A stretch of 33,863 bases of DNA, from contig CACYGB010000016.1 of the NCBI GenBank assembly GCA_902773895.1, positions 1-33,863 of the forward strand, read 5' to 3'. This DNA comes from an uncultured Eubacteriales bacterium. Lineage in GTDB: Bacteria; Bacillota; Clostridia; Christensenellales; Aristaeellaceae. Under the pieces are notes generated by a model. It was given only the letters and a program-made list of their open reading frames with translations, did not search any database and was not told where the DNA came from. Shown here one piece after another: positions 7,005-15,305 of this stretch (position 1 is the stretch's first letter; each line of letters opens with the position of its first letter). The translations under genes and the position numbers were made by a program.

Positions 7005-8240
7005 TCAGTACAGCGGATATTTTGCCGTCAGTTCTTCTACGCCGGCTTTTACGGCAGGCACGGCGGCTTCGCCCTGCTGCAGGATCAGGGCGATCCATTC
7101 GGCAATGCGCTCCATTTCCGGCTCCTTGAAGCCGCGGGTGGTGACGGCCGGGGTGCCGATACGCACGCCGCTGGTTTCGGCGGGCTTACGCTGGTCCCGG
7201 GGCACCATGTTCTTGTTCACGGTGATGTTGGCCATGCCCAGCCAGGTTTCCAGATCCCGGCCGGAGACCGGCGTGTCGCACAGATCCAGCAGCAGCAGAT
7301 GGTTGTCCGTGCCGCCGGACACCATGCGCACGCCGCGCTGGCGCAGGGCGTTTTCCAGCGCCTTGGCGTTTTTGACGATCTGTTGCTGATACACTTTGAA
7401 TTCCGGCTTCAGCGCTTCGCCCAGGCACACGGCCTTGGCGGCGATGACGTGCTCCAGGGGGCCGCCCTGGATGCCGGGGAAAATGGCCTTGTCTATGGCT
7501 TTCTGATACTGCTCCCGGCACAGGATCATGCCGCCCCGGGGTCCGCGCAGGGTTTTGTGGGTGGTGGTGGTCACCACGTCGGCGTAGGGCACGGGGGAGG
7601 GATGGCAGCCGGCGGCCACCAGCCCGGCAATGTGGGCCATATCCACCATCAGCAGGGCGCCCACGTCGTCGGCGATGCGGCGGAAGGCGGCAAAGTCCAG
7701 CGTGCGGGGATAGGCGGACGCCCCGGCCACGATGAGCTTGGGCCTGCAGGCCCGGGCGGCCTTCAGCACGTCGTCATAATTGATCTGTTCCGTTTCCGGG
7801 TCGATGCCGTAGGCTTCAAAATGAAAATATTTGCCGGAAATGTTCACGGCGCTGCCGTGGGTCAGATGGCCGCCGTGGTTCAGGCTCATGCCCAGCACCG
7901 TGTCGCCGGGCTGCAGCAGGGCAAAATAGACGCCCATGTTGGCCTGGGAGCCGCTGTGGGGCTGCACGTTGGCATGGTCGGCGCCGTAGAGCGCCTTGGC
8001 CCGTTCGATGGCGATCCGCTCCACCTGGTCCACGTACACGCAGCCGCCGTAGTAGCGCTTTCCGGGGTAGCCCTCGGCGTATTTGTTGGTCAGCGGGCTG
8101 CCGGCAGCGGCCAGCACCGCCGGGCTGACAAAGTTTTCGGAGGCGATCAATTCAATGTGCGCTTCCTGACGGGCACATTCATCCGCGATGGCTTTGGATA
8201 CTTCCGGGTCCTGAAAAAGGCATTCGGGCAGCTTCCACAT
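7005..8240 (-). CDS. glyA: Serine hydroxymethyltransferase
   Basis: This PLP-dependent enzyme converts serine and tetrahydrofolate into glycine and 5,10-methylene-tetrahydrofolate, the main source of one-carbon units. Its 411 residues match the family. ELIASENF (30-37) and [15 protein letters not shown] (52-66) are diagnostic, and [17 protein letters not shown] contains the PLP lysine K229. VDMAHIAG (199-206) carries the cofactor-contacting aspartate and histidine. AGGAGG lies about 11 bases before the ATG. The glycosyltransferase gene follows after a short gap. Upstream, the SRP RNA terminator lies only about 40 bases away and no promoter is evident between, so transcription may arise by read-through from the SRP RNA promoter. 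Confidence 0.97.
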   Translation of the reverse strand: MWKLPECLFQDPEVSKAIADECARQEAHIELIASENFVSPAVLAAAGSPLTNKYAEGYPGKRYYGGCVYVDQVERIAIERAKALYGADHANVQPHSGSQANMGVYFALLQPGDTVLGMSLNHGGHLTHGSAVNISGKYFHFEAYGIDPETEQINYDDVLKAARACRPKLIVAGASAYPRTLDFAAFRRIADDVGALLMVDMAHIAGLVAAGCHPSPVPYADVVTTTTHKTLRGPRGGMILCREQYQKAIDKAIFPGIQGGPLEHVIAAKAVCLGEALKPEFKVYQQQIVKNAKALENALRQRGVRMVSGGTDNHLLLLDLCDTPVSGRDLETWLGMANITVNKNMVPRDQRKPAETSGVRIGTPAVTTRGFKEPEMERIAEWIALILQQGEAAVPAVKAGVEELTAKYPLY

Positions 8241-8285
8241 GGCTGAAAACCTCCTGTACGATCACTTTTTGGCAGAAATAAAAAA

Positions 8286-8404
8286 CCGCGTATGACCGGC
8301 AGACTTGACCGCAGCACACGCCTAAGATGCTTACTGCTGCTTCCTTCCGGACCTGACAGGGTTCACACCGCAACATCGCACGGGGCCCGTCAGCCATACA
8401 CGGC
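8286..8404 (-). ncRNA. ffs: Signal recognition particle RNA, short bacterial type
   Basis: The minus strand carries GTCAGGTCCGGAAGGAAGCA within 8336-8357, the universally conserved domain IV hairpin that binds Ffh, with its GGAA tetraloop. The ends pair as a long rod: CCGTGTATG (5') with CATACGCGG (3'), then GGC-U-GAC with GUC-U-GCC. The terminal stem is followed by TTTTTTATTT (8276-8285 complement) and can itself serve as terminator. The length of about 119 nt indicates the short form without an Alu domain. Many Bacillus/Clostridium species have a form of about 270 nt. A promoter sits 7 bases upstream of the predicted 5' end. Confidence 0.93.
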
Positions 8405-8410
8405 TATTTT

Positions 8411-8439
8411 ATTATACTTCATTTTTCCGCGGAGCGCAA
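8411..8439 (-). promoter_or_regulatory. Promoter of the SRP RNA gene
   Basis: On the minus strand TTGCGC (8434-8439), a 17-bp spacer and a perfect TATAAT (8411-8416) lie upstream of the RNA. The predicted start point, about 8404, coincides with the 5' end deduced from RNA pairing. Confidence 0.8.
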
Positions 8440-8470
8440 GGCATATTTTGCATTTCCGCGGTATTTTGGG

Positions 8471-9067
8471 TCACTGTTTCACTTTCTGGCCGATTTTGTT
8501 TTCGGTGCCGTTTTTCAGCCGTTCGATGTTGCTGCGGTGCCGGTATACCCCCAGGCACAGCAGCGCCAGTGCCCACACGGCCGCCGGCCAGAAGGGCTGG
8601 GTCAGCGCGATCAAGAGGAAGAAGACCGCCAGCATGGTCATGCTGCCCACAGAAATATACCGGGTGAAATAAATGACCGCCAGGCAGCACAGCGCCGCCA
8701 CGGCCCCCTGCCAGGGGAACAGGATCAGCAGAATGGCGGTGGAGCAGGCGATGCCCTTGCCCCCCTGGAAGCCGAAGAACACCGGCCAGTTGTGGCCCAG
8801 CACCGCGAAGAGCGCCGCCACCATGCCGCCGTTTTTCCCGGCGATCCACAATCCGATCAGCACGGCCAGGGCCGCCTTGCAGAAGTCGCCCAGGAAAACC
8901 AGCGCGCCGCCCTTGAGGCCCAGGATGCGCAGGGCGTTGCTGGCGCCGGTGTTGTGGCTGCCTTCCTTGCGGATGTCGTGCCCTTCTTTTCCGGCCACCA
9001 GGATGCCGGTGGATATGCTGCCCAGCAGATAGCCGATCACGGCGCAGAGCAGAAAACGGATGATCAT
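8471..9067 (-). CDS. plsY: Acyl-phosphate:glycerol-3-phosphate acyltransferase
   Basis: PlsY is a polytopic membrane enzyme that moves an acyl group from acyl-phosphate to glycerol-3-phosphate, the first step of phospholipid synthesis. The 198-residue product shows the family motifs. These are GYLLGSISTGILVAG with its conserved serine, DIRKEGSHNTGASNALRILG (the substrate-binding loop), the G-D-F-x-K segment and FQGGKGIA. About five to six membrane segments are visible. The ATG overlaps the stop codon of der by ATGA, so it is translationally coupled as the last gene of the DUF512-der-plsY operon. This order is common in Clostridia. No clear terminator is seen downstream, only the SRP RNA promoter. 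Confidence 0.96.
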   Translation of the reverse strand: MIIRFLLCAVIGYLLGSISTGILVAGKEGHDIRKEGSHNTGASNALRILGLKGGALVFLGDFCKAALAVLIGLWIAGKNGGMVAALFAVLGHNWPVFFGFQGGKGIACSTAILLILFPWQGAVAALCCLAVIYFTRYISVGSMTMLAVFFLLIALTQPFWPAAVWALALLCLGVYRHRSNIERLKNGTENKIGQKVKQ

Positions 9068-10407
9068 TTGTTGACCTCCTCCTTCTTCTTTTCCCGCAGG
9101 GAGAAGCGGATGGGCGTGCCCTCAAAGCCAAAGGCCTTGCGGATGCAGTTTTCCAGGTACCGCTGATAGGAAAAATGCATCAGTTCCTCCGCGTTGATGA
9201 ACAGCGCGAAGGTAGGGGGACATACGGCCGCCTGGGTACCGTAGTAGATTTTCAGCTTGCGGCCGCCCATCATGGGGGGCTGCAGGGCCATCTGGGCGTC
9301 GCCCAGCACGTCGTTCAGGGCGCCGGTGCCGACCCGGCGGCTGGCCTGGGCCCACACCTTGTTCACTTCGGGCAGCACGTTTTGCACCCGTTGGCCGCTG
9401 AGAGCGGAAATGAACAGCACCGGGGCGTAATCCATAAATTTCAGGTCCTCGATCACCTGTTTTTTGAATTTTTCCAGGGTGCCGGTTTCCTTGCTCAGGG
9501 CGTCCCATTTGTTCACCACCACCACGGCGGCTTTGCCTTCCTCGTGGATCATGCCAGCGATGCGGGCGTCCTGCTCGGTAACGCCCTCCTGGGCGTCAAT
9601 GAGCAGCAGGGCCACGTCGCACCGGCGGATGGCGCCGATGGAGCGCAGCACGCTGTAGCGCTCCAGGGATTCATCCTCGATGGCCCGCTTACGGCGGATG
9701 CCGGCGGTGTCGATGATGTTGTACGCCGTGCCGTCGGCGGCGGTAAACTGGGTGTCGATGGCGTCCCGGGTGGTGCCGGGAATGTCGCTGACCATGGTGC
9801 GCTCTTCGCCCAGCAGCCGGTTGGTCAGGCTGGATTTGCCCACGTTGGGCCGGCCCACCAGGGCCAGCTGGATCACGTGGCCCTCTTCCTCTTCTTCCTC
9901 ATCGTCCCTGGGCGGCAGATGCTTCACGATTTCATCCATCAGATCGCCCAGCCCCAGCATGTTGGTGGAGGAAATGCCCACCGGGTCGCCCAGGCCCAGG
10001 GCATAGAATTCGTACTGCACGTCGGTCAGGCCGCTGTGATCCATTTTGTTGATCACCAGGATCACCGGCTTGTGGGTGCGGCGCAGCAGGGCGGCTACTT
10101 CTTCATCGTCCGGGGTCAGTCCGTCCCGGGCGTCGGTGAAAAAGCAGATCACGTCGGCCAGGTCCATGGCGATTTCGGCCTGCCGCCGCATCTGGGAAAG
10201 CAGCACGTCCTCGCTGCGGGGATCAATGCCGCCGGTGTCGATGAGGGTAAATTTCCGCCCGGTCCATTCCACGTCGGCGTAAATGCGGTCCCTCGTCACG
10301 CCGGGCACATCCTCCACGATGGCGATGCGCCGGCCGGAGATTTTATTGAAAAAGGTGGATTTGCCTACGTTGGGCCGGCCAACGATGGCCACCAGCGGTT
10401 TGGACAT
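9064..10407 (-). CDS. der: Ribosome biogenesis GTPase Der (EngA)
   Basis: Der is an essential GTPase with two tandem G domains and a KH-like C-terminal domain, needed for 50S subunit assembly. The 447-residue protein shows the first P-loop GRPNVGKS (10-17), DTGG (57-60) and NKMD (120-123). An acidic linker (about 168-176) of consecutive Asp and Glu follows, then the second GRPNVGKS (185-192), a second DTAG and NKWD. The C-terminal part contains the region with GGRKLKIYYGTQA typical of the KH-like domain. The start at 10407 (MSKPLVAIVG) has AGGAGG about 9 bases upstream. The gap to the upstream DUF512 gene is 2 bases, and the 3' end overlaps plsY. Confidence 0.97.
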   Translation of the reverse strand: MSKPLVAIVGRPNVGKSTFFNKISGRRIAIVEDVPGVTRDRIYADVEWTGRKFTLIDTGGIDPRSEDVLLSQMRRQAEIAMDLADVICFFTDARDGLTPDDEEVAALLRRTHKPVILVINKMDHSGLTDVQYEFYALGLGDPVGISSTNMLGLGDLMDEIVKHLPPRDDEEEEEEGHVIQLALVGRPNVGKSSLTNRLLGEERTMVSDIPGTTRDAIDTQFTAADGTAYNIIDTAGIRRKRAIEDESLERYSVLRSIGAIRRCDVALLLIDAQEGVTEQDARIAGMIHEEGKAAVVVVNKWDALSKETGTLEKFKKQVIEDLKFMDYAPVLFISALSGQRVQNVLPEVNKVWAQASRRVGTGALNDVLGDAQMALQPPMMGGRKLKIYYGTQAAVCPPTFALFINAEELMHFSYQRYLENCIRKAFGFEGTPIRFSLREKKKEEVNK

Positions 10408-10409
10408 GG

Positions 10410-11729
10410 TCAGTTTTGTCCTCCTTGTATGTTTTCGGCGCCGTGCAGGGCGCGGATCAGCGACGCGCCGTCGTTGGGCACCACGGTAATGGGCTTTTTC
10501 AGCGCCCGGCGCAGCTCGCTCAGCGGCATATCGTCCAGGAACAGATCGCCTTCCGCCCGCAGGGTATTGCCGCACAGCAGGATCTCGTCCGCCTGGGCGT
10601 CCTTCAGCTGATCCCGCAGGTCCCCGCCGGTAATCAGCCCGGTAACGGTGACGGTTTCCCCGAAAAAGGTGTTGCGGATGGGCTGCACGGTGACGTCGAC
10701 GCCCCGGGGCCCGTACGTTTTGATCCATTTCTGCATCACGGGCGCTACGGATTTGCCGCAGGGGATCAGCACCTTTCTGGGACGCACCGGCAGGGTGCAT
10801 TCCCGGGCGGCGTCCCGCAGGGAGTTTTCAAATTTCCGAAGCAGGCCCACGCCGTTTTCCAGCTGGGGATACCCTTCGTAGCTTTCCTCTTCCGGCAGGT
10901 CCTCCCCGGCGATCAGGTACATTTCGTCGGAGGGGAACACGAACCGCGTGCCGATGGACGAAAGCATCCTGTTTTGAAATGCGTGGGCAAAATCCAGTAC
11001 GCGCCGGGCGCCCTGCCGGTCGAAGGGCTTTACGGGGGCCAGGCCGTCCCGGAATTTGGTCAGGCCAACCGGCACCAGGGCGGCGGACTGGGCGGCGGGG
11101 TACAGGGCCGCCAGGTCGTTCAGCGTTTTTTCCAGCGCTTCGCCGTCGTTGTATTCCGGGCAAAGCACGATCTGACAATGGAAATGCAGCCCGGCGTCCG
11201 CCAGGCGGTGCAGCCGGTCCATGATGAAGCGGGCGTTGGGGTTGCGCATCATGCGCACCCGCAGGTCCGGATCGGTGGTGTGAACGGAAATGTAGAGCGG
11301 GGAAGCCTTCCGGCGCAGGATGCGGTCGAATTCCCGGTCGTCCACGTTGGTCAGGGTGATGTAGTTGCCCATCATCAGGGACAATCGCCAGTCGTCGTCC
11401 TTGACGTACAGGCTCTTGCGCATGCCGGGAGGCATCTGGTCGATGAAACAAAACACGCATTTGTTTTTGCACTGCCGTGGCGTGCAGGCCAGGGTGTCCG
11501 CCAGGCGCAGGCCCAGCCCCGCTTCCCGGGCCTTGATGATGCGCACGGTGGTTTCCTCGCCGTCCGCGCGGCGGATCAGCAGGTCCAGCTTGCTGCGGTT
11601 TTGCAGCGCCTGGTAGTCGATTTCGTCCAGGATCGGTTCGCCGTTGATGGCGATGAGGGAATCCCCTTCCCGGATCCCCCGGCGGTACGCCACCCCGTGG
11701 GGCTGTACCGACACGATCAAATGGGCCAA
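10410..11729 (-). CDS. DUF512 family PDZ/radical-SAM-like protein
   Basis: This conserved protein of Clostridia and other Firmicutes has no settled function. An N-terminal PDZ-like segment (about 1-60, with RRGIREGDSLIAING) is followed by a radical-SAM-like CX3CX2C cluster-binding motif (C87, C91, C94; CKNKCVFC). A DUF512 C-terminal domain follows. The family almost always sits beside der and plsY, as here, suggesting a link with ribosome or membrane biogenesis. A TTG start at 11729 is preferred, since AAAGGAGGGG lies 8 bases upstream. The longer GTG at 11759 has its only candidate site touching the start codon and lies at the predicted transcription start of the promoter at 11765-11793. The product would be 439 residues (449 from GTG). 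Confidence 0.88.
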   Translation of the reverse strand: MAHLIVSVQPHGVAYRRGIREGDSLIAINGEPILDEIDYQALQNRSKLDLLIRRADGEETTVRIIKAREAGLGLRLADTLACTPRQCKNKCVFCFIDQMPPGMRKSLYVKDDDWRLSLMMGNYITLTNVDDREFDRILRRKASPLYISVHTTDPDLRVRMMRNPNARFIMDRLHRLADAGLHFHCQIVLCPEYNDGEALEKTLNDLAALYPAAQSAALVPVGLTKFRDGLAPVKPFDRQGARRVLDFAHAFQNRMLSSIGTRFVFPSDEMYLIAGEDLPEEESYEGYPQLENGVGLLRKFENSLRDAARECTLPVRPRKVLIPCGKSVAPVMQKWIKTYGPRGVDVTVQPIRNTFFGETVTVTGLITGGDLRDQLKDAQADEILLCGNTLRAEGDLFLDDMPLSELRRALKKPITVVPNDGASLIRALHGAENIQGGQN

Positions 11730-11764
11730 GGCAAGCCCCTCCTTTCCGGCGTATGCCACTCCTT

Positions 11765-11793
11765 ATTATCGGGCATACGGCGAAAAAAGTCAA
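11765..11793 (-). promoter_or_regulatory. Promoter of the DUF512-der-plsY operon
   Basis: On the minus strand TTGACT (11788-11793), a 17-bp spacer and GATAAT (11765-11770) predict a transcript starting near 11758. That supports the TTG start at 11729. The DNA between this and the divergent promoter has direct repeats of a GTCAA motif (about 11788-11840). Confidence 0.8.
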
Positions 11794-11854
11794 GCAAAGG
11801 GGACAAAAGAGAGGAAAATAAAGCGTCAAAACGGTGTCAAGCAAAATGTGATGA

Positions 11855-11883
11855 TTGACGCTTTCCGGCGCTGGTGATAAAAT
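11855..11883 (+). promoter_or_regulatory. Promoter of the 228-residue membrane-anchored protein gene
   Basis: TTGACG (11855-11860), a 17-bp spacer and TAAAAT (11878-11883) lie 49 bp before the ATG at 11933. Confidence 0.78.
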
Positions 11884-11932
11884 ACACTTACTGGAACCCA
11901 ACATTGCGCCGGCGCTAAGGAGAATCAGTTTC

Positions 11933-12619
11933 ATGCGAATCAGCACACCGATCACGAAGGAATCGATCAAGCATCATTTGGCATACAGCAGCTGGAAATA
12001 CGCCCTGGTGGTCATTGCGGCGGTGATGGGATGGAGCCTGGTGTACACCACCACCGCGTACCGTTCCCCGCAGGAGAAGCGCATCGACGTGTACGTGCAG
12101 TCCGCCACCACCACGTCGGAAATCATGGAGCAGTTTTTCAAGCCCATCTGGGAGGCCGCCGTGCCGGAGATGGAAACGGTGCAGGGCTATACCCTGCTGA
12201 GCACCGACGAGTACACCACCAACATGCAATTGACCACCTACGTGTTTGCCGGCGAGGGCGACATCTACTTCCTGACGGAGCAGTACTTCAAAAACCTGGC
12301 CAGCACCGGGGCCTGCCTGCCGCTGGAGGGCCTGGTGGAGGACGGCACGCTGCAGCTGGATGGGATCGATTTGCAAAAGGGCTACCTGACCGTGGTGGAC
12401 GAGTATGACGAGAAGGACCAGCCCGTGTCCACCAGCCGGCATCTTTACGGCATTCCGCTGGATTCCTTCTACGGGTTCATGAACGGCATGCAGGTGGATA
12501 ACCGGGGGCTGTACGCCACCATCATGGTGAACAACCAGAACGACGACAACGTGATTCCCTTCTTCAGCGCCTTGCTGCAGGCGGGCAAAGGGGAAAAGGA
12601 AAACTGGGTCAACGAATAG
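11933..12619 (+). CDS. Membrane-anchored extracellular protein of unknown function
   Basis: No family is recognised with confidence. The 228-residue product has a short cytoplasmic N-terminus, one membrane segment at about residues 21-37, and an extracellular domain without cysteine pairs or obvious catalytic motifs. The central part (a D-I-Y-F-L-T block, then LPLEGLVEDG and YGIPLDSFYGF) resembles pieces of family 1 extracellular solute-binding proteins, but the protein is about half their size and no ABC transporter genes are adjacent. It may be a truncated relative or a sensor-like binding domain. AAGGAG lies 9-10 bases before the ATG. The gene has its own promoter and terminator. Confidence 0.7.
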   Translation: MRISTPITKESIKHHLAYSSWKYALVVIAAVMGWSLVYTTTAYRSPQEKRIDVYVQSATTTSEIMEQFFKPIWEAAVPEMETVQGYTLLSTDEYTTNMQLTTYVFAGEGDIYFLTEQYFKNLASTGACLPLEGLVEDGTLQLDGIDLQKGYLTVVDEYDEKDQPVSTSRHLYGIPLDSFYGFMNGMQVDNRGLYATIMVNNQNDDNVIPFFSALLQAGKGEKENWVNE

Positions 12620-12637
12620 ATTGGCAGCGCTCCCTTC

Positions 12638-12668
12638 GCCGCTCCGGAAACCGGGGCGGCTTTTCTTT
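12638..12668 (+). terminator. Terminator after the membrane-anchored protein gene
   Basis: GCCGCTCCGG-AAA-CCGGGGCGGC (one G-U pair) is followed by TTTTCTTT. The T-tract is itself the left arm of a perfect 20-bp palindrome (12661-12680) made of TTTTCTTTCC and its complement. Confidence 0.85.
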
Positions 12669-12683
12669 CCGGAAAGAAAAGGG

Positions 12684-12712
12684 TGGAAAACCGGTGCGGA
12701 ATATGGTACAAT
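12684..12712 (+). promoter_or_regulatory. Possible promoter of the C39-like gene
   Basis: TGGAAA (12684-12689), a 17-bp spacer and TACAAT (12707-12712) lie 51 bp before the GTG at 12763. The -35 box is weak. A promoter must exist here because a terminator lies just upstream. Confidence 0.45.
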
Positions 12713-12762
12713 CAGGCAAAAAGAAACGGGGCGATGGCGCCCCGCGGGTGGAGGAACAATTG

Positions 12763-14622
12763 GTGAAGCGTTATGGATTATGGGGATTAGCGGTGTGCCT
12801 GGCGCTGCTTTTATGCGCGCTGCCCGCTTTTGCGGAAACGGCCCGGGTGGTAACGCCCGGCGGCAAGGTGAACGTGCGCAAAGCGGCCAATGAAAAATCC
12901 CGGCTGGTAACGTCCGTTCCCAACAAAACCCTGGTGGAGGTGGTGGAGGCCGGGGAAACCTGGAGCAAAATCACCTACAAAAAGCAGACCGGCTACATGA
13001 AAACGGAGTTTTTGAAGCTGCCGTCCCAGCTGTCCGGGAAAAAGGTGTACGCCGATGAAGGCACCCTGCTGCTGCGGAAAACCGCTGCCGCCGACGCCGC
13101 TATTGTGGCGCTTGCAGGCCCGCAAAACGCGGTGACGGTGGAAAGCGTGGAGGGTGCCTGGGCCAAAGTAAAGTACGGAAAGGCGTCCGGGTACGTGCCG
13201 GTGGAGCAATTGTCCTATCAGCGGGACAAGGCCTCCGGCTCCGCTTCCTGGATCAGCGAAACGGGCACAGTGTCGAAGGCCTGCAAGGTCCGGCTGACCG
13301 CCGACGCGTCCTCCAAGGCTGTGGCCTCCCTTGCCGCCGGGGAGAAGGTGACGGTGGCGCTGCTGGACGGCAAAAACTGCCTGGTGCAGGCGGGAGAGGT
13401 CTGGGGGTATGCGCCCAAGGCCGGCATTGTGCTGACCGGCGCGGAGGATACGGAGGAAAAAGCCGGCAGCATTTCCCACGCGGAGGCAGCTTCGACGGCC
13501 ACAGCGGCGCTGAAGCAGCGCTACAAAGCGTTTGCGAAAGGACGGTTTTATTATACGGTGGCCGTCTGCAAAACCAAGGACGGCGTCAAAGGGCCTTTTT
13601 ACCACTGCGCTTTTTATGACGACCAGGACCAGTACCTGTACGGCGCGCTGGTGAACGCCAAAACAGGCAAGGCGGTGTTCACGGGAGATTACAGCGGCTT
13701 TGCGGCGCCCAAGAAGGCGGCGGAGCAGCTGCTGCCGGCGGGAGAGGTGAAGGTAACTCTCAGCGCGGAAACGCTGAAAATCGGCGACGTGCTGGATATT
13801 ACCGTGGAAGCCTGGACCCGGAAGGCGTGCCAATACACCCTGAAAAAGGACGGAAAGCAGGTCGTTTCCACAGCAGAGGGCCAGCATTTTACCGCGGCCT
13901 ACCGCCCGAAGGAAGCGGGGGAATATGAGCTTTCCGTGACGGTGAAGGACGAGAAAAAACAAAAGAAGACCGTTCAGGCGGCGTTTACCGTGACGGAGCA
14001 GAAGAACAGCGCCCAGCCGGCGGTGTACAGCCAGAAGGACGGCTGGTGGAAAACCGTGGCGTACCGCAAAAGCAACATGGATCATTCCGGCTGCGCCATT
14101 TTCGCCCTGTCCCACGCCCTGCATCGCATGGGCTTTACCGGCAACCAGACGCTTCCCCAAAACCTGGCGAAAAAGTACGCCATGTGCCTGACCCCTGAGG
14201 GAACCAACAACGAGTGGCTCATCCGGGTGGCCGCCGCCGATTTCGGCTTCACCACCCAGCGGCTGCTGATCAAGGATGAAAAGGAAATCGTGAAGCTGCT
14301 CCGCGCCGGCACGCTGTTCAGTTTTTCCGTGGCCCGGGGCCACATCGCCATGATCAGCGGCGTATCCGAGGACGGGGAAATGGTCCGCGTGGTGGATTCC
14401 GCGCCGCTGGCCACCTTTGAGCGTATCGTCAACGCTTCCATGTGCTACCAGCTGCGCAGCGGCAGCTTCCGGGCCGCCCTGAGCATGGACGATTTGCCCA
14501 GCGCCCGCTGGTACCTGGATACCGACGAATACGGCGGGCTGGAGTACTGGCTGCCTGTCAGCTACGCCGCCAAACGGGGCGTGCGCGTGATCCAGCCGTC
14601 CAGTGCGAAACAGGAGAAATGA
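12763..14622 (+). CDS. Secreted SH3-repeat protein with C39-like cysteine peptidase domain
   Basis: This exported 619-residue protein probably acts in the cell wall. A signal peptide (1-24, cut after AFA) precedes three bacterial SH3-like repeats (about 26-85, 92-155 and 165-225). The first has the typical G-K-V-N-V-R-K-A start. Next comes a PepSY-like segment (about 240-310), an Ig-like beta domain (about 325-410) and a C-terminal papain-fold domain resembling peptidase C39-like family 2. In that domain Cys444 (HSGCAIFALS), His527 (RGHIAMISG) and Asp545 (VVDSAP) can form the triad. SH3 repeats commonly bind peptidoglycan, so a wall-bound peptidase or amidase is likely; the substrate is unknown. 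The GTG start at 12763 is 8 bases from GGAGG. The phosphatase gene follows after 4 bases. Confidence 0.85.
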   Translation: MKRYGLWGLAVCLALLLCALPAFAETARVVTPGGKVNVRKAANEKSRLVTSVPNKTLVEVVEAGETWSKITYKKQTGYMKTEFLKLPSQLSGKKVYADEGTLLLRKTAAADAAIVALAGPQNAVTVESVEGAWAKVKYGKASGYVPVEQLSYQRDKASGSASWISETGTVSKACKVRLTADASSKAVASLAAGEKVTVALLDGKNCLVQAGEVWGYAPKAGIVLTGAEDTEEKAGSISHAEAASTATAALKQRYKAFAKGRFYYTVAVCKTKDGVKGPFYHCAFYDDQDQYLYGALVNAKTGKAVFTGDYSGFAAPKKAAEQLLPAGEVKVTLSAETLKIGDVLDITVEAWTRKACQYTLKKDGKQVVSTAEGQHFTAAYRPKEAGEYELSVTVKDEKKQKKTVQAAFTVTEQKNSAQPAVYSQKDGWWKTVAYRKSNMDHSGCAIFALSHALHRMGFTGNQTLPQNLAKKYAMCLTPEGTNNEWLIRVAAADFGFTTQRLLIKDEKEIVKLLRAGTLFSFSVARGHIAMISGVSEDGEMVRVVDSAPLATFERIVNASMCYQLRSGSFRAALSMDDLPSARWYLDTDEYGGLEYWLPVSYAAKRGVRVIQPSSAKQEK

Positions 14623-14626
14623 ACGC

Positions 14627-15103
14627 ATGGTCAGGATTCTGTTTGTCTGCCTTGGCAACATCTGCCGAAGCCCCATGGCGGAATACATTTTTCGGGACAT
14701 GGCGGAAAAACGCGGCCTGGGCGGCGCCGTGTCCTGTGCCTCCGCCGCGACCAGCAATGAGGAGTACGGCAACCCCGTCTATCCGCCGGCCCAAAGGAAG
14801 CTGCGCCAGCTGGGTATCGACTGCGCCGGGAAACGCGCCCGGCAAATGACGAGGGCGGACTATGCCGCCTATGATTACCTGATCGGCATGGAAAGCCGGA
14901 ACGTGAAACGGATGCAGGCGATCTGCGGGGGAGACCCGGAAGGGAAAATCTTCCGGCTGCTGGATTTATCGCCGCAGATCCGGGATATTGCCGATCCCTG
15001 GTTCACCGGCGATTTTGACACCGCCTGCGCGGAGATCACCGAAGGCTGCCGCCTGCTTCTGGATTGGCTGGCGGCGAAAGGAGTGCTTTCGCAGCAGAAA
15101 TGA
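14627..15103 (+). CDS. Low-molecular-weight protein-tyrosine phosphatase
   Basis: This cytoplasmic phosphatase of 158 residues removes phosphate from phosphotyrosine, and in some relatives from phosphoarginine. The P-loop VCLGNICRS is complete, with nucleophile Cys8 and Arg14, and the general acid is Asp123 in IADPW. In Firmicutes such enzymes often act with tyrosine kinases that control exopolysaccharide synthesis, but no kinase is nearby. The start at 14627 (MVRILFVCLGN) uses AGGAG about 10 bases upstream, within the end of the C39-like gene. Only 4 bases separate the two, so they are co-transcribed. The unit ends at a strong hairpin. Confidence 0.93.
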   Translation: MVRILFVCLGNICRSPMAEYIFRDMAEKRGLGGAVSCASAATSNEEYGNPVYPPAQRKLRQLGIDCAGKRARQMTRADYAAYDYLIGMESRNVKRMQAICGGDPEGKIFRLLDLSPQIRDIADPWFTGDFDTACAEITEGCRLLLDWLAAKGVLSQQK

Positions 15104-15109
15104 CAATAG

Positions 15110-15168
15110 AAAACAGCGGGGATCCCCGGAGTGAGCTTGCTCGCCGGAGGGAATCCCCGCTGTTTTTT
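15110..15168 (+). terminator. Terminator after the phosphatase gene
   Basis: A long stem (AACAGCGGGGAT with ATCCCCGCTGTT, extended by CCGG/CCGG pairs) is followed by TTTTTT. It starts 6 bases after the stop codon. Between here and 15235 only a GTTTTTT-GT-AAAAAAC palindrome (15197-15212) is seen. Confidence 0.88.
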
Positions 15169-15235
15169 GATTGCCCGCATCGCAGGCGGGTGCGACGTTT
15201 TTTGTAAAAAACATCAAGGGGCGCCAAAGCAAGGA

Positions 15236-15272
15236 AAAACGCCGCCAGCCAAGGATACGCCGCGGCGTTTTC
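15236..15272 (-). terminator. Probable terminator of the TIGR04076-like gene
   Basis: On the minus strand AAAACGCCGC and GCGGCGTTTTT form a 10-bp stem ending in a T-run, 34 bases after the stop codon of the gene at 15306. Confidence 0.7.
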
Positions 15273-15305
15273 CCGGAACTTTTCCCTGCGCCTGCTTGGA
15301 AGAAT

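Noticed and set aside
15197-15212. GTTTTTT-GT-AAAAAAC palindrome
   Set aside because: Short, AT-only stem between two terminators; no gene or promoter is tied to it.
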